A stretch of DNA of 64,000 nucleotides from Amycolatopsis alba DSM 44262 (GTDB taxonomy: Bacteria; Actinomycetota; Actinomycetes; Mycobacteriales; Pseudonocardiaceae): contig NZ_KB913032.1 of NCBI RefSeq assembly GCF_000384215.1, positions 7,091,605 through 7,155,604 on the forward strand, read 5' to 3'. The position numbers and the translations under genes are program-made. Positions 24,823-33,772 of the stretch are shown piece after piece. Every line of letters begins with the position of its first letter. Positions within the stretch are counted from its first letter, which is position 1. The notes under the pieces were generated by a model, which had not been told where the DNA came from, did no database searches, and worked only from the letters and a program-made list of their open reading frames with translations.

Positions 24823-24844
24823 GAAGGAACATGATAGTGCTACT
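24805..24844. promoter_or_regulatory. MocR direct-repeat operator spanning overlapping start codons
   Basis: AGTGCTACT occurs in the same orientation at 24805-24813 and 24836-24844, 31 bases apart, the geometry expected for MocR/PdxR-type head-to-tail dimers. The CATG at 24820-24823 between the repeats holds both divergent start codons, so at least one transcript must be leaderless or begin inside the other gene. Confidence 0.6.
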
Positions 24845-26044
24845 GAAAATCGCGCGGAACCACTACTGGACGTTCCGGCCCTCAGAGCCGATACGCCCGG
24901 CAGCGAAAAGGTCGTCCATTTCAACAACGCCGGCTGCGGCCTGCTGGCCAGGCCGGTGCTGACCACGATGCTCGACCACCTGAGTCTCGAAGCCGAGATC
25001 GGTGGTTACGAGGCCGCCGCCGCACGGGCGGACGAGGTCGCCGGTTTCCACGGCGAGATCGCCGCCCTGATCAACGCGCGGCCGCGCAACATCGCCTTCG
25101 CGGCGAGTGCCACTCACGCCTACTCCACCGCGCTGTCCTCGATCCGGTTCGAACGCGGCGACGTCGTCCTCACCACCCGCAACGACTTCATCTCCAACCA
25201 GATCGCGTTCCTGTCGCTGCGGAAGCGGTTCGGCATCGAAATCGTCCACGCACCGGACACGGCAGAGGGCGGTGTCGACGTCGACGCCATGGCGGCCCTG
25301 ATGCGCACACGGAGGCCGAAACTGGTCGCCGCCACCCACATCCCGACCAACTCGGGGCTGGTCCAGCCGGTCGCCGAGATCGGACGGCACTGCCGGGAAC
25401 TCGGTCTGCTCTATCTCGTCGACGCCTGCCAGTCGATCGGCCAGTATCCCGTCGACGTCGAGGAGATCGGCGCCGACCTGCTCACCTCGACCTGCCGCAA
25501 GTTCCTGCGCGGCCCGCGCGGTTCGGGGTTCCTGTTCGTCTCGGACCGGTTCCTCGAAGCCGGGCATGAGCCGCTGTTCATCGACATGCACGGCGCCCGC
25601 TGGAGCGCGCCCGGCGACTACGAATCCGCGAAGTCGGCCACCCGGTTCGAGGAATGGGAATTCCCTTACGCCACCGTGCTCGGCTGCGCCGCCGCCGCGA
25701 GGTATGCCCGTGAGGTCGGCCTGGAGGCGATCTCACGGCGCACTCCCGCGCTCGCGGCGAGGCTGCGTGACGGGCTCGCCGCCATCGCGGGCGTCGAAGT
25801 GCTCGACCGGGGCCCGGAACTGGGCGCGCTGGTGACGTTCTCGATCAAGGGCTGGGAAGCCGTCCCCTTCAAGAAGGCGATGGACGCGCGAAAGATCAAC
25901 TCGGCGCTCAGCTACCGGGAGTTCGCGCAGTTCGACTTCGGAGACAAGGACGTCGACTGGTGCCTGCGGCTGAGCCCGCACTACTACAACACCGAGCGGG
26001 AAGTGGACGACGTGGCCGCGGCCGTCGCCGAACTCGCCGCCTGA
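24821..26044 (+). CDS. Class V aminotransferase (cysteine desulfurase/IPN epimerase-like)
   Basis: A 407-residue fold-type I PLP enzyme. The blocks 'VVHFNNAGCGLLARPVL' (substrate loop), 'ATHIPTNSGLVQPVAEIG', 'YLVDACQSIGQYPVDV' (PLP-binding Asp) and 'LTSTCRKFLRGPRGSGFLFV' (PLP-lysine in CRKFL) match class V aminotransferases. The family includes cysteine desulfurases, kynureninases and isopenicillin N epimerases, and the substrate cannot be assigned. ATG 24821 overlaps the divergent mocR start. The MocR protein probably controls this enzyme, suggesting an amino acid or amine substrate. A strong terminator follows. Confidence 0.88.
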   Translation: MKEHDSATENRAEPLLDVPALRADTPGSEKVVHFNNAGCGLLARPVLTTMLDHLSLEAEIGGYEAAAARADEVAGFHGEIAALINARPRNIAFAASATHAYSTALSSIRFERGDVVLTTRNDFISNQIAFLSLRKRFGIEIVHAPDTAEGGVDVDAMAALMRTRRPKLVAATHIPTNSGLVQPVAEIGRHCRELGLLYLVDACQSIGQYPVDVEEIGADLLTSTCRKFLRGPRGSGFLFVSDRFLEAGHEPLFIDMHGARWSAPGDYESAKSATRFEEWEFPYATVLGCAAAARYAREVGLEAISRRTPALAARLRDGLAAIAGVEVLDRGPELGALVTFSIKGWEAVPFKKAMDARKINSALSYREFAQFDFGDKDVDWCLRLSPHYYNTEREVDDVAAAVAELAA

Positions 26045-26048
26045 ACGC

Positions 26049-26091
26049 GGTTCCCCTGCCTGGGCACTGGGGGTGTCCAGGCAGGGGAACC
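26049..26091. terminator. Strong hairpin after the class V aminotransferase
   Basis: A perfect 15-bp stem (GGTTCCCCTGCCTGG at 26049-26063 with its complement at 26077-26091) encloses a 13-base loop. It lies between the convergent aminotransferase and M3 peptidase genes and can end both. Confidence 0.85.
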
Positions 26092-26100
26092 GTCAGGGCT

Positions 26101-28143
26101 TCAGGCCCCGGCGAGACCGCGGCGTTTCAGCAGCGGCTCGATCTCCGGGTCGCGGCCGCGGAACGCGCGGAAGGCGGCCATCGGGTCGATACTGCCACCG
26201 CGTCCGAGGAGTTCACGCCGGAAGTGGTCGCCGTTCTCCCTGGTGAGCCCGCCGTTCTCGCGGAACCACTGGACGGTGTCGGCGTCGAGGACCTCGCTCC
26301 AGATGTAGGAGTAGTACCCGGCGCTGTAGCCGCCGCTGAAGATGTGCGCGAAGTAGCTGGTGCGGTAGCGCGGTGGCACCGCTTCCAGCGCGACCCCGGC
26401 CTTGGTCAGCGCCTCGGCCTCGAACCGCTGGACGTCGTCGATCTTGTCCTCGGTGCCGAGCCCGTGCCACGCCTGGTCGAGCAGCGACGCCGCGAGGTAC
26501 TCGGTCGTCGAGAAGCCTTCTCCGTACTGCTGCGACGCCAGGAGCTTGTCGATCTGCTCCTGCGGCAGCGGCTCGCCGGTCACGTGGTGCTTGGCGTAGT
26601 TCGCCAGCACCTCGGGCCAGAGCATCCACATCTCGTTGACCTGCGAGGGGTACTCGACGAAGTCACGCGGGACGTTGGTGCCGGAGAACATCGGGTATTC
26701 GACGTCCGAAAGCAGCGAGTGCAGCGCGTGCCCGAACTCGTGGAACGCGGTGACGACCTCGTCGAAGGTCAGCAGGGTCGGCTCACCCGACGGCGGCTTG
26801 GCGACGTTGAGCACGTTCACCACGACCGTCTTGGTGCCCAGGAGTTTCGTCTGGTCGACGAAGTTGTTCATCCAGGCGCCGCCGCGCTTCGAATCGCGGG
26901 CGTAGTAGTCGAGCAGGAACAGGCCGAGTTCCGCGCCGTCGGCGTCGAAGACCTCGAAGATGCGGACCTCGGGGTGGTACTTCGGCAGGTCTTCCCGCTC
27001 GGTGAAGCTCAAGCCGTACAGCTCGGACGCGGCGAAGAAGACCCCGTCGGTCAGGACGCGGTTCAGCTCGAAGTACGGGCGCAGCGCGGCGGTGTCGACC
27101 TCGAACCGGTCCTTGCGGACGCGCTCGGCGTAGAACGCCCAGTCCCACGGCCGCAGGATCGCGCCGGGAATGTCGGCTTCGAGGTACCGCTGCAGTTCTT
27201 CGGCCTCCACCTTGGCGTTGGCGACCGCGACCGGCGCGAGGCGCTCCAGGAGCCCGACCGCGGCTGCGGCCGTCTTCGCCGTCTCGTCCTCGATGACGTA
27301 CGAGGCGTGGTCGGGGAAGCCGAGCACACCGGCCCGCTCGGCACGCAGCCGGACCGTCTGAGCGACGACGTCGTTGTTGTCGAACTCGTTGCCCCGGTTG
27401 CCGCGGGACACCGACGCGGTGAAGATCCGCTCGCGCAGCGCCCGGTCTTCCAGCGAGGCCAGCGCCGCCTGCGCTGTCGGCAGGGTGAGCTTGAGGACGT
27501 ACTTCCCCTTCTCCCCCGCCGTTTCGGCGGCCGTCGCGATCTCGTCTTCGCTCAGCCCCGCGAGTTCCGCGACGTCGTCGACGACCACGGCGAGCTCGTT
27601 GGTGTCCTTCAGCAGGTTCTGCTGGAACCGGGTCGCCAGGGTCGAAAGCTGCTCGTTCAGCTCGCGCAGACGCTTCTGATCGGCCTCGGGCAGCCCTGCG
27701 CCCGCGCGGCGGACATCGGTGTGGTGACGCTCCAGCAGGCGCAGCGACTCGGTGTCGAGGCCGAGTTCGTCCTTGCGCTCGAACAGGCTGTTGATCCGGG
27801 CGAACAGGGCCGGGTTCAGGTTGACGGCGTCCGCGTGCGCGGCCAGCCGCGGTGCCATTTCGGCCTGCACACGCTGGATCTCGTCGTTCGCGTTCGATCC
27901 GGAGAGGTTGAAGAACACGCTGGAGACACGGGACAGCAGCCTGCCGGACTTCTCGAGCGCGGCGATGGTGTTCTCGAAGGTCGGCGGCTCGGGCGAACCG
28001 GCGATCTCCTCGATTTCGGCGGCGTGTTCGGCAAGACCCGCTTCGAAGGCAGGCAGGAAGTGCTCGTCGGCGATCCGGTCGAACGGAGGAAGGGCGTAGG
28101 GCAGCTCACTCGGCGCGGCGAACGGGTTGTCCTGCGAAATCAT
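26101..28143 (-). CDS. M3 family metallopeptidase (Dcp/oligopeptidase A type)
   Basis: A 680-residue cytoplasmic zinc oligopeptidase. The zinc motif HEFGH lies at residues 468-472 in 'VVTAFHEFGHALHSLLSDV', with a downstream glutamate ligand region. N-terminal 'PYALPPFDRIADEHFLPAFEAGLAEH' and C-terminal 'SGGYSAGYYSYIWSEVLDADTVQWF' are standard M3 blocks near the substrate cleft. Length matches Dcp and oligopeptidase A (about 680 residues). It is expected to degrade short peptides in the cytosol. It has no operon partner; the next leftward gene begins at 28957 and ends 103 bases upstream of it. Confidence 0.95.
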   Translation of the reverse strand: MISQDNPFAAPSELPYALPPFDRIADEHFLPAFEAGLAEHAAEIEEIAGSPEPPTFENTIAALEKSGRLLSRVSSVFFNLSGSNANDEIQRVQAEMAPRLAAHADAVNLNPALFARINSLFERKDELGLDTESLRLLERHHTDVRRAGAGLPEADQKRLRELNEQLSTLATRFQQNLLKDTNELAVVVDDVAELAGLSEDEIATAAETAGEKGKYVLKLTLPTAQAALASLEDRALRERIFTASVSRGNRGNEFDNNDVVAQTVRLRAERAGVLGFPDHASYVIEDETAKTAAAAVGLLERLAPVAVANAKVEAEELQRYLEADIPGAILRPWDWAFYAERVRKDRFEVDTAALRPYFELNRVLTDGVFFAASELYGLSFTEREDLPKYHPEVRIFEVFDADGAELGLFLLDYYARDSKRGGAWMNNFVDQTKLLGTKTVVVNVLNVAKPPSGEPTLLTFDEVVTAFHEFGHALHSLLSDVEYPMFSGTNVPRDFVEYPSQVNEMWMLWPEVLANYAKHHVTGEPLPQEQIDKLLASQQYGEGFSTTEYLAASLLDQAWHGLGTEDKIDDVQRFEAEALTKAGVALEAVPPRYRTSYFAHIFSGGYSAGYYSYIWSEVLDADTVQWFRENGGLTRENGDHFRRELLGRGGSIDPMAAFRAFRGRDPEIEPLLKRRGLAGA

Positions 28144-28246
28144 CGGTGCTGCTCCAGGGTCGTCGAAACTGCTGTTCTGGCCACCTTACGGGCAGTGAGG
28201 GGCCGGTGGATGCCGTCCGTGGCGGTGACTCCGCGAACGGCGATGG

Positions 28247-28957
28247 TCACGCTCCGGTGGTACCGCCCACCACCGCGTCGGAACTCTGCTTTCCCTTGCC
28301 GCGCTTGGCTTTCGCCTTCGGTTCGACGGGGGCGAGACCGGTCAGGTCACCGCCGTTGTCGTTGACCCGCAACACGAACGGACGAGTCTCGGTGTAGCGG
28401 ACCACCGAAACGGATGCCGGATCGACCACGATCCGCTGGAACGCGTCGAGGTGCTGGCCGAGCGCGTCGGCGAGGATCGACTTGATCACGTCGCCGTGAC
28501 TGCACAAAAGCCAGACCGCGTTCTCGCCGTGCTTCGCGGTGATCCGGGCGTCGTGCGCGCGGACGGCCGCGACCGACCGGGCCTGCATCTCGGCGAGCCC
28601 TTCGCCGCCGGGGAAGACCGCGGCCGACGGATGCGCCTGCACGACCCGCCACAGGGGTTCCTTGACCAGATCCTTGAGCGCGCGACCGGTCCACTCGCCG
28701 TAGTCCACTTCGGACAAACCGGGCTCTTTGACCTTGTCCAGACCGCGCGCCTCGGCCAGCTTCGCGACCGTCTGGCGGCAGCGGAGCATCGGCGAGACCA
28801 CCAGCTCGGCGAGCGGAACCGGCGCCAGGCGTTCGACGAGCGCGGCCGCCTGCGCCCGGCCGGTGTCGTCCAGGCCGACCTTGGGCGTGCGCCCGGCGAG
28901 GACGCCCGAACCGTTCGCCGTTGACTTGCCGTGGCGCAGAAGGATCACAGTACTCAC
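28247..28957 (-). CDS. Histidine phosphatase family protein (phosphoglycerate mutase-like)
   Basis: A 236-residue protein. The N-terminus 'VSTVILLRHGKSTANG' holds the RHG catalytic His; 'SPMLRCRQTVAKLAEARG', a Glu in 'LSEVDYGEWTGRAL', and the second His in 'LLCSHGDVIKSILADALG' complete the site. I use GTG 28957, directly before the core; a longer reading frame has no sensible N-terminus. The basic C-terminal tail ('KAKAKRGKGKQSS') is unusual. It resembles the actinobacterial MSMEG_4193-type phosphomutase-like proteins. The substrate is unknown. Confidence 0.88.
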   Translation of the reverse strand: MSTVILLRHGKSTANGSGVLAGRTPKVGLDDTGRAQAAALVERLAPVPLAELVVSPMLRCRQTVAKLAEARGLDKVKEPGLSEVDYGEWTGRALKDLVKEPLWRVVQAHPSAAVFPGGEGLAEMQARSVAAVRAHDARITAKHGENAVWLLCSHGDVIKSILADALGQHLDAFQRIVVDPASVSVVRYTETRPFVLRVNDNGGDLTGLAPVEPKAKAKRGKGKQSSDAVVGGTTGA

Positions 28958-29439
28958 GTGGCCCACCCTACGTGTCCTGCTTTGCCCTCTCTCGCGTTTC
29001 GTCCTCCGGGAGGGCGCGGGCGGGGTGGTCTCGTGAGTGGCAAAGCTGGTTCTGACGGACTTGTATTTGCTTACCCGCTGGTGTGACTGGCGGTCGAGCG
29101 TGGAGGTTTTGGGACGTTCAACGTCCTGGATCCTCCACGCTCGGCCTGCTTCGTCTCGGTGCCGGGTCGGGCTTGTGCTGGATGCGGGTGTGGTCCACGG
29201 GGGAAGATTGTCTGCCCCGCAACGGTGCGGAAACGCCACCGTCCGCAGGTCAGGCCTAGGTACGCAAATACGGGTCCGCCCTAACGCTCCTTACCACTCA
29301 CGAGGCCCACGCCTCCTGGGGTCTGGTGCGGTCTGGCGGGGAGGTCGTGTTGCGAAAGCCACGTTCGCAACGTTGAAGGTTGCGAACGTGGCTTTCGCAA
29401 CGCGTCCAGCGGGGCCACGCACGAGGCCCAACGGCAGGG
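28958..29439. other. 482-base gap rich in nested palindromes, no gene seen
   Basis: No ORF here has a credible start or codon pattern. A distant inverted pair, CTCGTGAGTGG near 29030 and CCACTCACGAG near 29294, brackets the gap. Inside it GAGCGTGGAGG (29096-29106) pairs with CCTCCACGCTC (29131-29141) around an inner GGACGTT-C-AACGTCC (29112-29126). The GTTGCGAAAG palindrome at 29349-29401 follows. Confidence 0.6.
29349..29401. terminator. Palindrome, GTTGCGAAAG family, copy 2
   Basis: A perfect 23-bp inverted repeat (arms 29349-29371 and 29379-29401, each beginning GTTGCGAA) with a 7-base loop. It lies directly downstream of the leftward uppP gene and is its probable terminator. Confidence 0.8.
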
Positions 29440-30279
29440 CTACACGTGCGGGCCGGCCTGCGGGTCCAGGACGCCGGTGAAGATCAGCACGAACAGCAGG
29501 ACACCGAGCACGAGCCGGTAGATCACGAACGGCACGAAGCTCTTGGTCTTGATGTACGACATCAGCCAGGCGATCACCGCGTAGCCGACACCGAACGCGA
29601 CCAGCGTCGCCAGGATCGTCGGCCCCCACTGGGCCGGGGCGCCGTCCTTGCCGATGTCGGTCAGCTTGTACAGGCCCGAGCCGAACACCGCCGGCAGCGC
29701 CAGCAGGAACGAGTACTCCGCTGCCTCAGCGCGGGTGTAGCCGAGCAGCAGCCCGGCGCTGGTGGTGCCACCGGAGCGGGAGACGCCGGGGATCAGCGCG
29801 AGCGCCTGCGCGAACCCGAACCCGAGGCCGTGCGGCACGGTCAGGTGGTCGAGGGTGCGCTCCTGCTTTCCGATGCGGTCGGCCACCAGGAGGATCAAGC
29901 CGAACACGATCAGCGTGGTCGCGGTGATCCGCAGGTCACGGAAGGACTCGTCGATGGCGTCCTGCAGCAGCAGGCCCAGCACCACGATCGGCATCGAGCC
30001 GACGATGATCAGCCAGCCGAGCCGGGCGTCGGGGTCCTGCCGCCAGTCCTTCTTGTAGATCGAGAAGAACCAGGCACGGAGGATCTTCCCGATCTTGGTC
30101 GAGAAGTACAGGATGACCGCGAGTTCGGTGCCGATCTGGGTGACCGCGGTGAAGGCGGCGCCCGGATCGTCCCAACCGGCGAGCGCCGCGGTGATCCGCA
30201 GGTGCGCGCTGGAGGAGATCGGCAGGAACTCGGTCAGGCCTTGGACGAGGCCGAGGACCAGTGCTTCGAACCAGCCCAT
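29440..30279 (-). CDS. uppP: Undecaprenyl-diphosphatase
   Basis: A 279-residue polytopic membrane enzyme that recycles undecaprenyl diphosphate for cell-wall synthesis and confers some bacitracin tolerance. The signature '[20 protein letters not shown]' contains the Glu-rich motif at the N-terminus. The second motif, '[21 protein letters not shown]', carries the essential arginine and glycines. Length is typical. Its ATG overlaps the stop of the upstream LLM oxidoreductase by one base (30279), so the two are translationally coupled. Confidence 0.96.
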   Translation of the reverse strand: MGWFEALVLGLVQGLTEFLPISSSAHLRITAALAGWDDPGAAFTAVTQIGTELAVILYFSTKIGKILRAWFFSIYKKDWRQDPDARLGWLIIVGSMPIVVLGLLLQDAIDESFRDLRITATTLIVFGLILLVADRIGKQERTLDHLTVPHGLGFGFAQALALIPGVSRSGGTTSAGLLLGYTRAEAAEYSFLLALPAVFGSGLYKLTDIGKDGAPAQWGPTILATLVAFGVGYAVIAWLMSYIKTKSFVPFVIYRLVLGVLLFVLIFTGVLDPQAGPHV

Positions 30280-31325
30280 CAGGCGACACCCGCCAGTTCG
30301 ATCGCCTCGGCGGCGACCTCGAGAGCGTGTGCGGAGCTCTCGGGGTCCGGCATGGAGGGAGCCATGGTCAGCGTCGTGACGCCCGCCGCGGCGAAGGCCT
30401 GCATCCGTTCGGCGATCCGTTCCTTCGGCCCTAGCAGCGACGTCGCGTCGATGAACTCCAGCGGGACGGCCGCCATGGCGCCCTCGTAGTCCCTGCCCAG
30501 GTACTTCTGCTGGACGTCGGCCGCTTCGCTTGCGAAGCCCATCCGGCAGGCGAGCTGGTTGTAGAAGTTCTTCTCCCGGCTGCCCATCCCGCCGATGTAC
30601 AGCGCCGCGTAGCCGCGGACCGCGTCGGCGCAGGCCTTCCAGTCGTCGCCGACCACGAGCGGGACGGTGGGGACGACGTCGAAGCCGTCGAGGGAGCGCC
30701 CGGCCTTGTCCGCCCCCGCCTGGATCAGCTTCAGCTGTTCACCGGCGTGCTCGGGCGAGAAGAACACCGGCAGCCAGCCGTTCGCGATCTCGCCGGTCAG
30801 TTCGAGGTTCTTCGGGCCGATCGCGGCCAGGTACACGGGGATCTCTTCGCGCACGGGGTGCACGGTGAGGGTCAGCGCCTTGCCGGGCCCGCCGGGCAGG
30901 GGCAGCTGGAAGTGCTCACCGTCGTACTTGACCCGGCTGCGGCTCAGCGCCTTGCGGACGATCTCGACGTATTCGCGGGTGCGGCCGAGCGGCGAGGCGA
31001 ACTTCACGCCGTGCCAGCCTTCGGAGACCTGCGGGCCGGAGACACCGAGGCCGAGGCGGAACCGGCCGCCCGACAGCGTGTCCAGGGTCGCGGCGGTCAT
31101 CGCGGTCATCGCCGGGGTCCGCGCGGGGATCTGCAGCACCGCGCTGCCCACATCGATCCGTGAGGTCTGCGCCGCCACCCAGGACAGCACCGTCGGCGCG
31201 TCCGAGCCGTACGCCTCCGCGGCCCAGACGACCGCGTAGTCCAGTTCGTCCGCCTTCTTCGCCAATGCCAGGTTGGCCGCGTCGTTTCCCGCGCCCCAAT
31301 AGCCCAAGTTCAGTCCGAGTCGCAC
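30279..31325 (-). CDS. LLM class F420-dependent oxidoreductase
   Basis: A 348-residue luciferase-like TIM-barrel protein, start '[42 protein letters not shown]'. Other blocks are '[48 protein letters not shown]' and '[23 protein letters not shown]'. This form is common in mycolata and Amycolatopsis and is usually F420-linked. The stop overlaps the uppP start, making a two-gene operon. Why an oxidoreductase is coupled to cell-wall lipid recycling is not clear, and the pairing may be incidental. Confidence 0.9.
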   Translation of the reverse strand: MRLGLNLGYWGAGNDAANLALAKKADELDYAVVWAAEAYGSDAPTVLSWVAAQTSRIDVGSAVLQIPARTPAMTAMTAATLDTLSGGRFRLGLGVSGPQVSEGWHGVKFASPLGRTREYVEIVRKALSRSRVKYDGEHFQLPLPGGPGKALTLTVHPVREEIPVYLAAIGPKNLELTGEIANGWLPVFFSPEHAGEQLKLIQAGADKAGRSLDGFDVVPTVPLVVGDDWKACADAVRGYAALYIGGMGSREKNFYNQLACRMGFASEAADVQQKYLGRDYEGAMAAVPLEFIDATSLLGPKERIAERMQAFAAAGVTTLTMAPSMPDPESSAHALEVAAEAIELAGVA

Positions 31326-31461
31326 GGCGAGAATGTATCCATCGGAGTGTCATCACTCCGTTCAGGGTGTTGACAGCCGATGACCCGCCCGGTGGTACTC
31401 GATCACGACACGCTCACCTGCTCCGCGTCCCGCACTTGCCTTCCGGCTAGGCTCGCCCGTC

Positions 31462-32427
31462 GTGGAAAAGCGACAGCTCGGCCGGTCGGGACTGCGGGTC
31501 TCGCGGATGGCCCTCGGGACCATGACGTGGGGTGGCGACACCGACTCGGAGGAGGCGGCCAGCCAGCTGGTCGCGTTCGTCGACGCCGGGGGCACCCTGG
31601 TCGACACCGCCGACATCTACGGCGAAGGCGAGAGCGAACGCGTCCTCGGAGGGTTGCTCGGCGACCTCGTACCCCGTGACGACATCGTGCTCGCCACCAA
31701 GGCGGTCGCCCGCCGCACCGACGGCCCGTTCGGCGGCGGGGCCTCGCGCGGTGCCCTGCTGAGCGCGCTCGAAGGTTCGCTGCGCCGGCTCGGCACCGAC
31801 CACATCGACCTGTGGCAGCTGCACGCCTGGGACACCACCGTGCCGGTCGACGAGACCCTCGCCGCCCTCGACTACGCCGTGACCAGCGGCAAGGCCCGCT
31901 ACGTCGGCGTCTCCAACTACTGCGGCTGGCAGCTGGCGACGGCCGCGGCCCGCACTTCCGCCGTCGCTCCCCTGGTCTCGACGCAGGTCGAGTACTCGCT
32001 GCTGGAGCGCGGGGTCGATCGCGAGGTCGTCCCGGCCGCGGAGCACCACGGCATCGGCATCCTGCCGTGGGCGCCGCTGGGCCGGGGAGTGCTCACCGGC
32101 AAGTACCGCAGCGGGACGCCCGCCGATTCGCGCGGCGCTTCGAGTGTTTTCGCGGGCTATGTCGAACATCACCGGACCGATCGCGCGGCCCGGATCGTGC
32201 AGGCGGTCGCGACGGCCGCCGACGGCCTCGGCACCTCCCCGCTGGCCGTCGCGCTGGCCTGGGTCCGCGACCGGCCGGGAGTGGTCGCGCCCGTGGTCGG
32301 GGCCCGTGACACGGGTCAGCTGACCGGTTCGCTCACCGCCGAGGAGATCACGCTCCCGCCCGCCATCCGCTCGGCGCTCGACGACGTCAGCGCGATCGAG
32401 GTCGGGTACCCGGAACGCGGCCTCTGA
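31462..32427 (+). CDS. Aldo/keto reductase family protein
   Basis: A 321-residue NADPH-dependent aldo/keto reductase barrel. Catalytic tetrad: Asp and Tyr in 'LVDTADIYGEGESERVLGG', Lys in 'DIVLATKAV' and His in 'IDLWQLHAWD'. The family start 'MEKRQLGRSGLRVSRMALGTMTWGG' supports GTG 31462. The C-terminal 'GVVAPVVGARDTGQLTGSL' forms the cofactor-binding edge. The gene is divergent from the LLM oxidoreductase and stands alone; no specific substrate is indicated. Confidence 0.93.
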   Translation: MEKRQLGRSGLRVSRMALGTMTWGGDTDSEEAASQLVAFVDAGGTLVDTADIYGEGESERVLGGLLGDLVPRDDIVLATKAVARRTDGPFGGGASRGALLSALEGSLRRLGTDHIDLWQLHAWDTTVPVDETLAALDYAVTSGKARYVGVSNYCGWQLATAAARTSAVAPLVSTQVEYSLLERGVDREVVPAAEHHGIGILPWAPLGRGVLTGKYRSGTPADSRGASSVFAGYVEHHRTDRAARIVQAVATAADGLGTSPLAVALAWVRDRPGVVAPVVGARDTGQLTGSLTAEEITLPPAIRSALDDVSAIEVGYPERGL

Positions 32428-32540
32428 GCCGTCTCGAATACTGGATTAGGTGACTGTTGGGTGACACAGACGTGACGCGGTGGGGTTTCCGGGGGATGCT
32501 GGACAAGTCCGTTCGACGAGTAGCAGGTGGAGGCACCAAG

Positions 32541-33554
32541 GTGGGTCGGCTGTCCGCCGTTTCCCGGATCGCGATCCCGCTCGCCGGTGCCCTGGTGCTC
32601 TCGTCCTGCGGTACGGACGACACCCCGAACGACTCGCTCCAGATCGTGCAGAACCCTGTCGCGGTGACGGCGGCCGTCTCCCCCGCGGTGACGGTCAAGC
32701 CCGCCGGTTCGGTGTTCGCCGTGCCAGGGGTGAAGGCGCTGGCCACCAGCGAGACGACCAAGGCCCTCGTGGTCGCCGTCTCGGAGCCGCCTTCACTGCG
32801 CATCTACGACCTCGCCGCCCTCGACGCGCCGAAGAAGACCGTGGCCCTGCCCGGCCCGGCGGAGCGGCTCACGGTCTCGGGTTCGCAGGTGCTCGCCAGC
32901 GTTCCCGGCAAGAGCCTGCTGGCGAAGGTCTCCCTGCCCGATGGCGCGCTGGAGACGGTCCCGGTCGCGGGGCAGCCATCGGCCGGTCTCGCCGACGGCG
33001 ACGCGACGCTGGTGTCGGTCCGGGACCGCAAGGTCGTCGAGGTGCTGTCGAAGAACGCGGCCCCGAAGACCGTCACCGGCCAGATCTACAGCGCCGACGA
33101 CGTGCTGAACACCGGTGACGGCGTGGTCGTGCTCGACAAGCTGCGCACCGCCCTGTTCGCCGTCGACCTCGCCGAAGGCAAGATCGGCGAGGGCCTGCGC
33201 GCAGGCGACGGCGCCGCCAACGCTGTCACCGACGACCTCGGACGCGTCTTCGTCACCGACGCGCGAGCGGGCGCGCTGCTGGCGTTCTCCACGACGCCGC
33301 TGCTGCTGCGCCAGCGTTACCCCGTCCCCGGCGGGGCGTACGGCATCGCCTACGACCGCACCCGTGGCCTGGCCTGGGTCACCCTCACCGAACGCAACGA
33401 GGTCGTCGGCTTCGACGTCCGCGGCGGGGAGCCGATCGAGAAGCACCGGTTCCCCACCGTGCGGCAGCCAGATTCGGTCACCGTCGACGAGCAGAGCGGC
33501 CGTGTGGTCGTCGGCTCGGCCATCGGAGAAGGGATCCAGGTGATCACGCCATGA
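32541..33554 (+). CDS. Beta-propeller (YncE-like) lipoprotein
   Basis: A 337-residue secreted lipoprotein. From GTG 32541 (GGAGG upstream) the N-terminus 'GRLSAVSRIAIPLAGALVLSSCG' is a lipoprotein signal with lipobox LSSC and the lipidated Cys at 23. The mature part is a series of strand repeats ('ALVVAVSEPPSLRIYDLAALD', 'AWVTLTERNEVVGFDVRGGEP', 'DSVTVDEQSGRVVVGSAI') resembling YncE-like propeller blades. It is likely anchored on the outer face of the membrane, with unknown ligand. The stop overlaps the DUF5703 start as ATGA. Confidence 0.85.
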   Translation: MGRLSAVSRIAIPLAGALVLSSCGTDDTPNDSLQIVQNPVAVTAAVSPAVTVKPAGSVFAVPGVKALATSETTKALVVAVSEPPSLRIYDLAALDAPKKTVALPGPAERLTVSGSQVLASVPGKSLLAKVSLPDGALETVPVAGQPSAGLADGDATLVSVRDRKVVEVLSKNAAPKTVTGQIYSADDVLNTGDGVVVLDKLRTALFAVDLAEGKIGEGLRAGDGAANAVTDDLGRVFVTDARAGALLAFSTTPLLLRQRYPVPGGAYGIAYDRTRGLAWVTLTERNEVVGFDVRGGEPIEKHRFPTVRQPDSVTVDEQSGRVVVGSAIGEGIQVITP

Positions 33555-33772
33555 CAGTTGTGGACGAGGCGGTGGTCGAAGGGGATTGGGAGTACCGGCG
33601 GCTGCAGTTGCCTCCCGGTGTCTCCCGGCGGGCGGCGGCGACGCAGCTGTCGATCCACGCCGAGTTCGCCGGCTGGGAGCTCTCGACCGTCCGGCTCTAC
33701 TCCGACGGGACCAGGAGGGTGTGGTTGCGCCGCAAGCGCACCGCCACCCCCCTGCCCGGTCTCATCACCTGA
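33551..33772 (+). CDS. DUF5703 family small protein
   Basis: A 73-residue protein with the DUF5703 pattern 'DWEYRRLQLPPGVSRRAAATQLSIHAEFAGWELSTVRLYSDGTRRVWLRRK'. Function is unknown; such proteins commonly follow a lipoprotein or propeller gene in actinobacteria, as here. ATG 33551 overlaps the lipoprotein stop, so expression is coupled. The last eight bases overlap the 3' end of the convergent SRPBCC gene. Confidence 0.9.
   Translation: MTVVDEAVVEGDWEYRRLQLPPGVSRRAAATQLSIHAEFAGWELSTVRLYSDGTRRVWLRRKRTATPLPGLIT

Noticed and set aside
25960..28365. Very long open frame opposite the M3 peptidase gene
   Set aside because: It is antisense to a clear metallopeptidase with HEFGH; GC-rich codon bias makes long antisense frames common here.
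29037..29480. Rightward ORF in the gap before uppP
   Set aside because: It runs through two palindromes, has no domain and no binding site, and its codon pattern does not match the genes.
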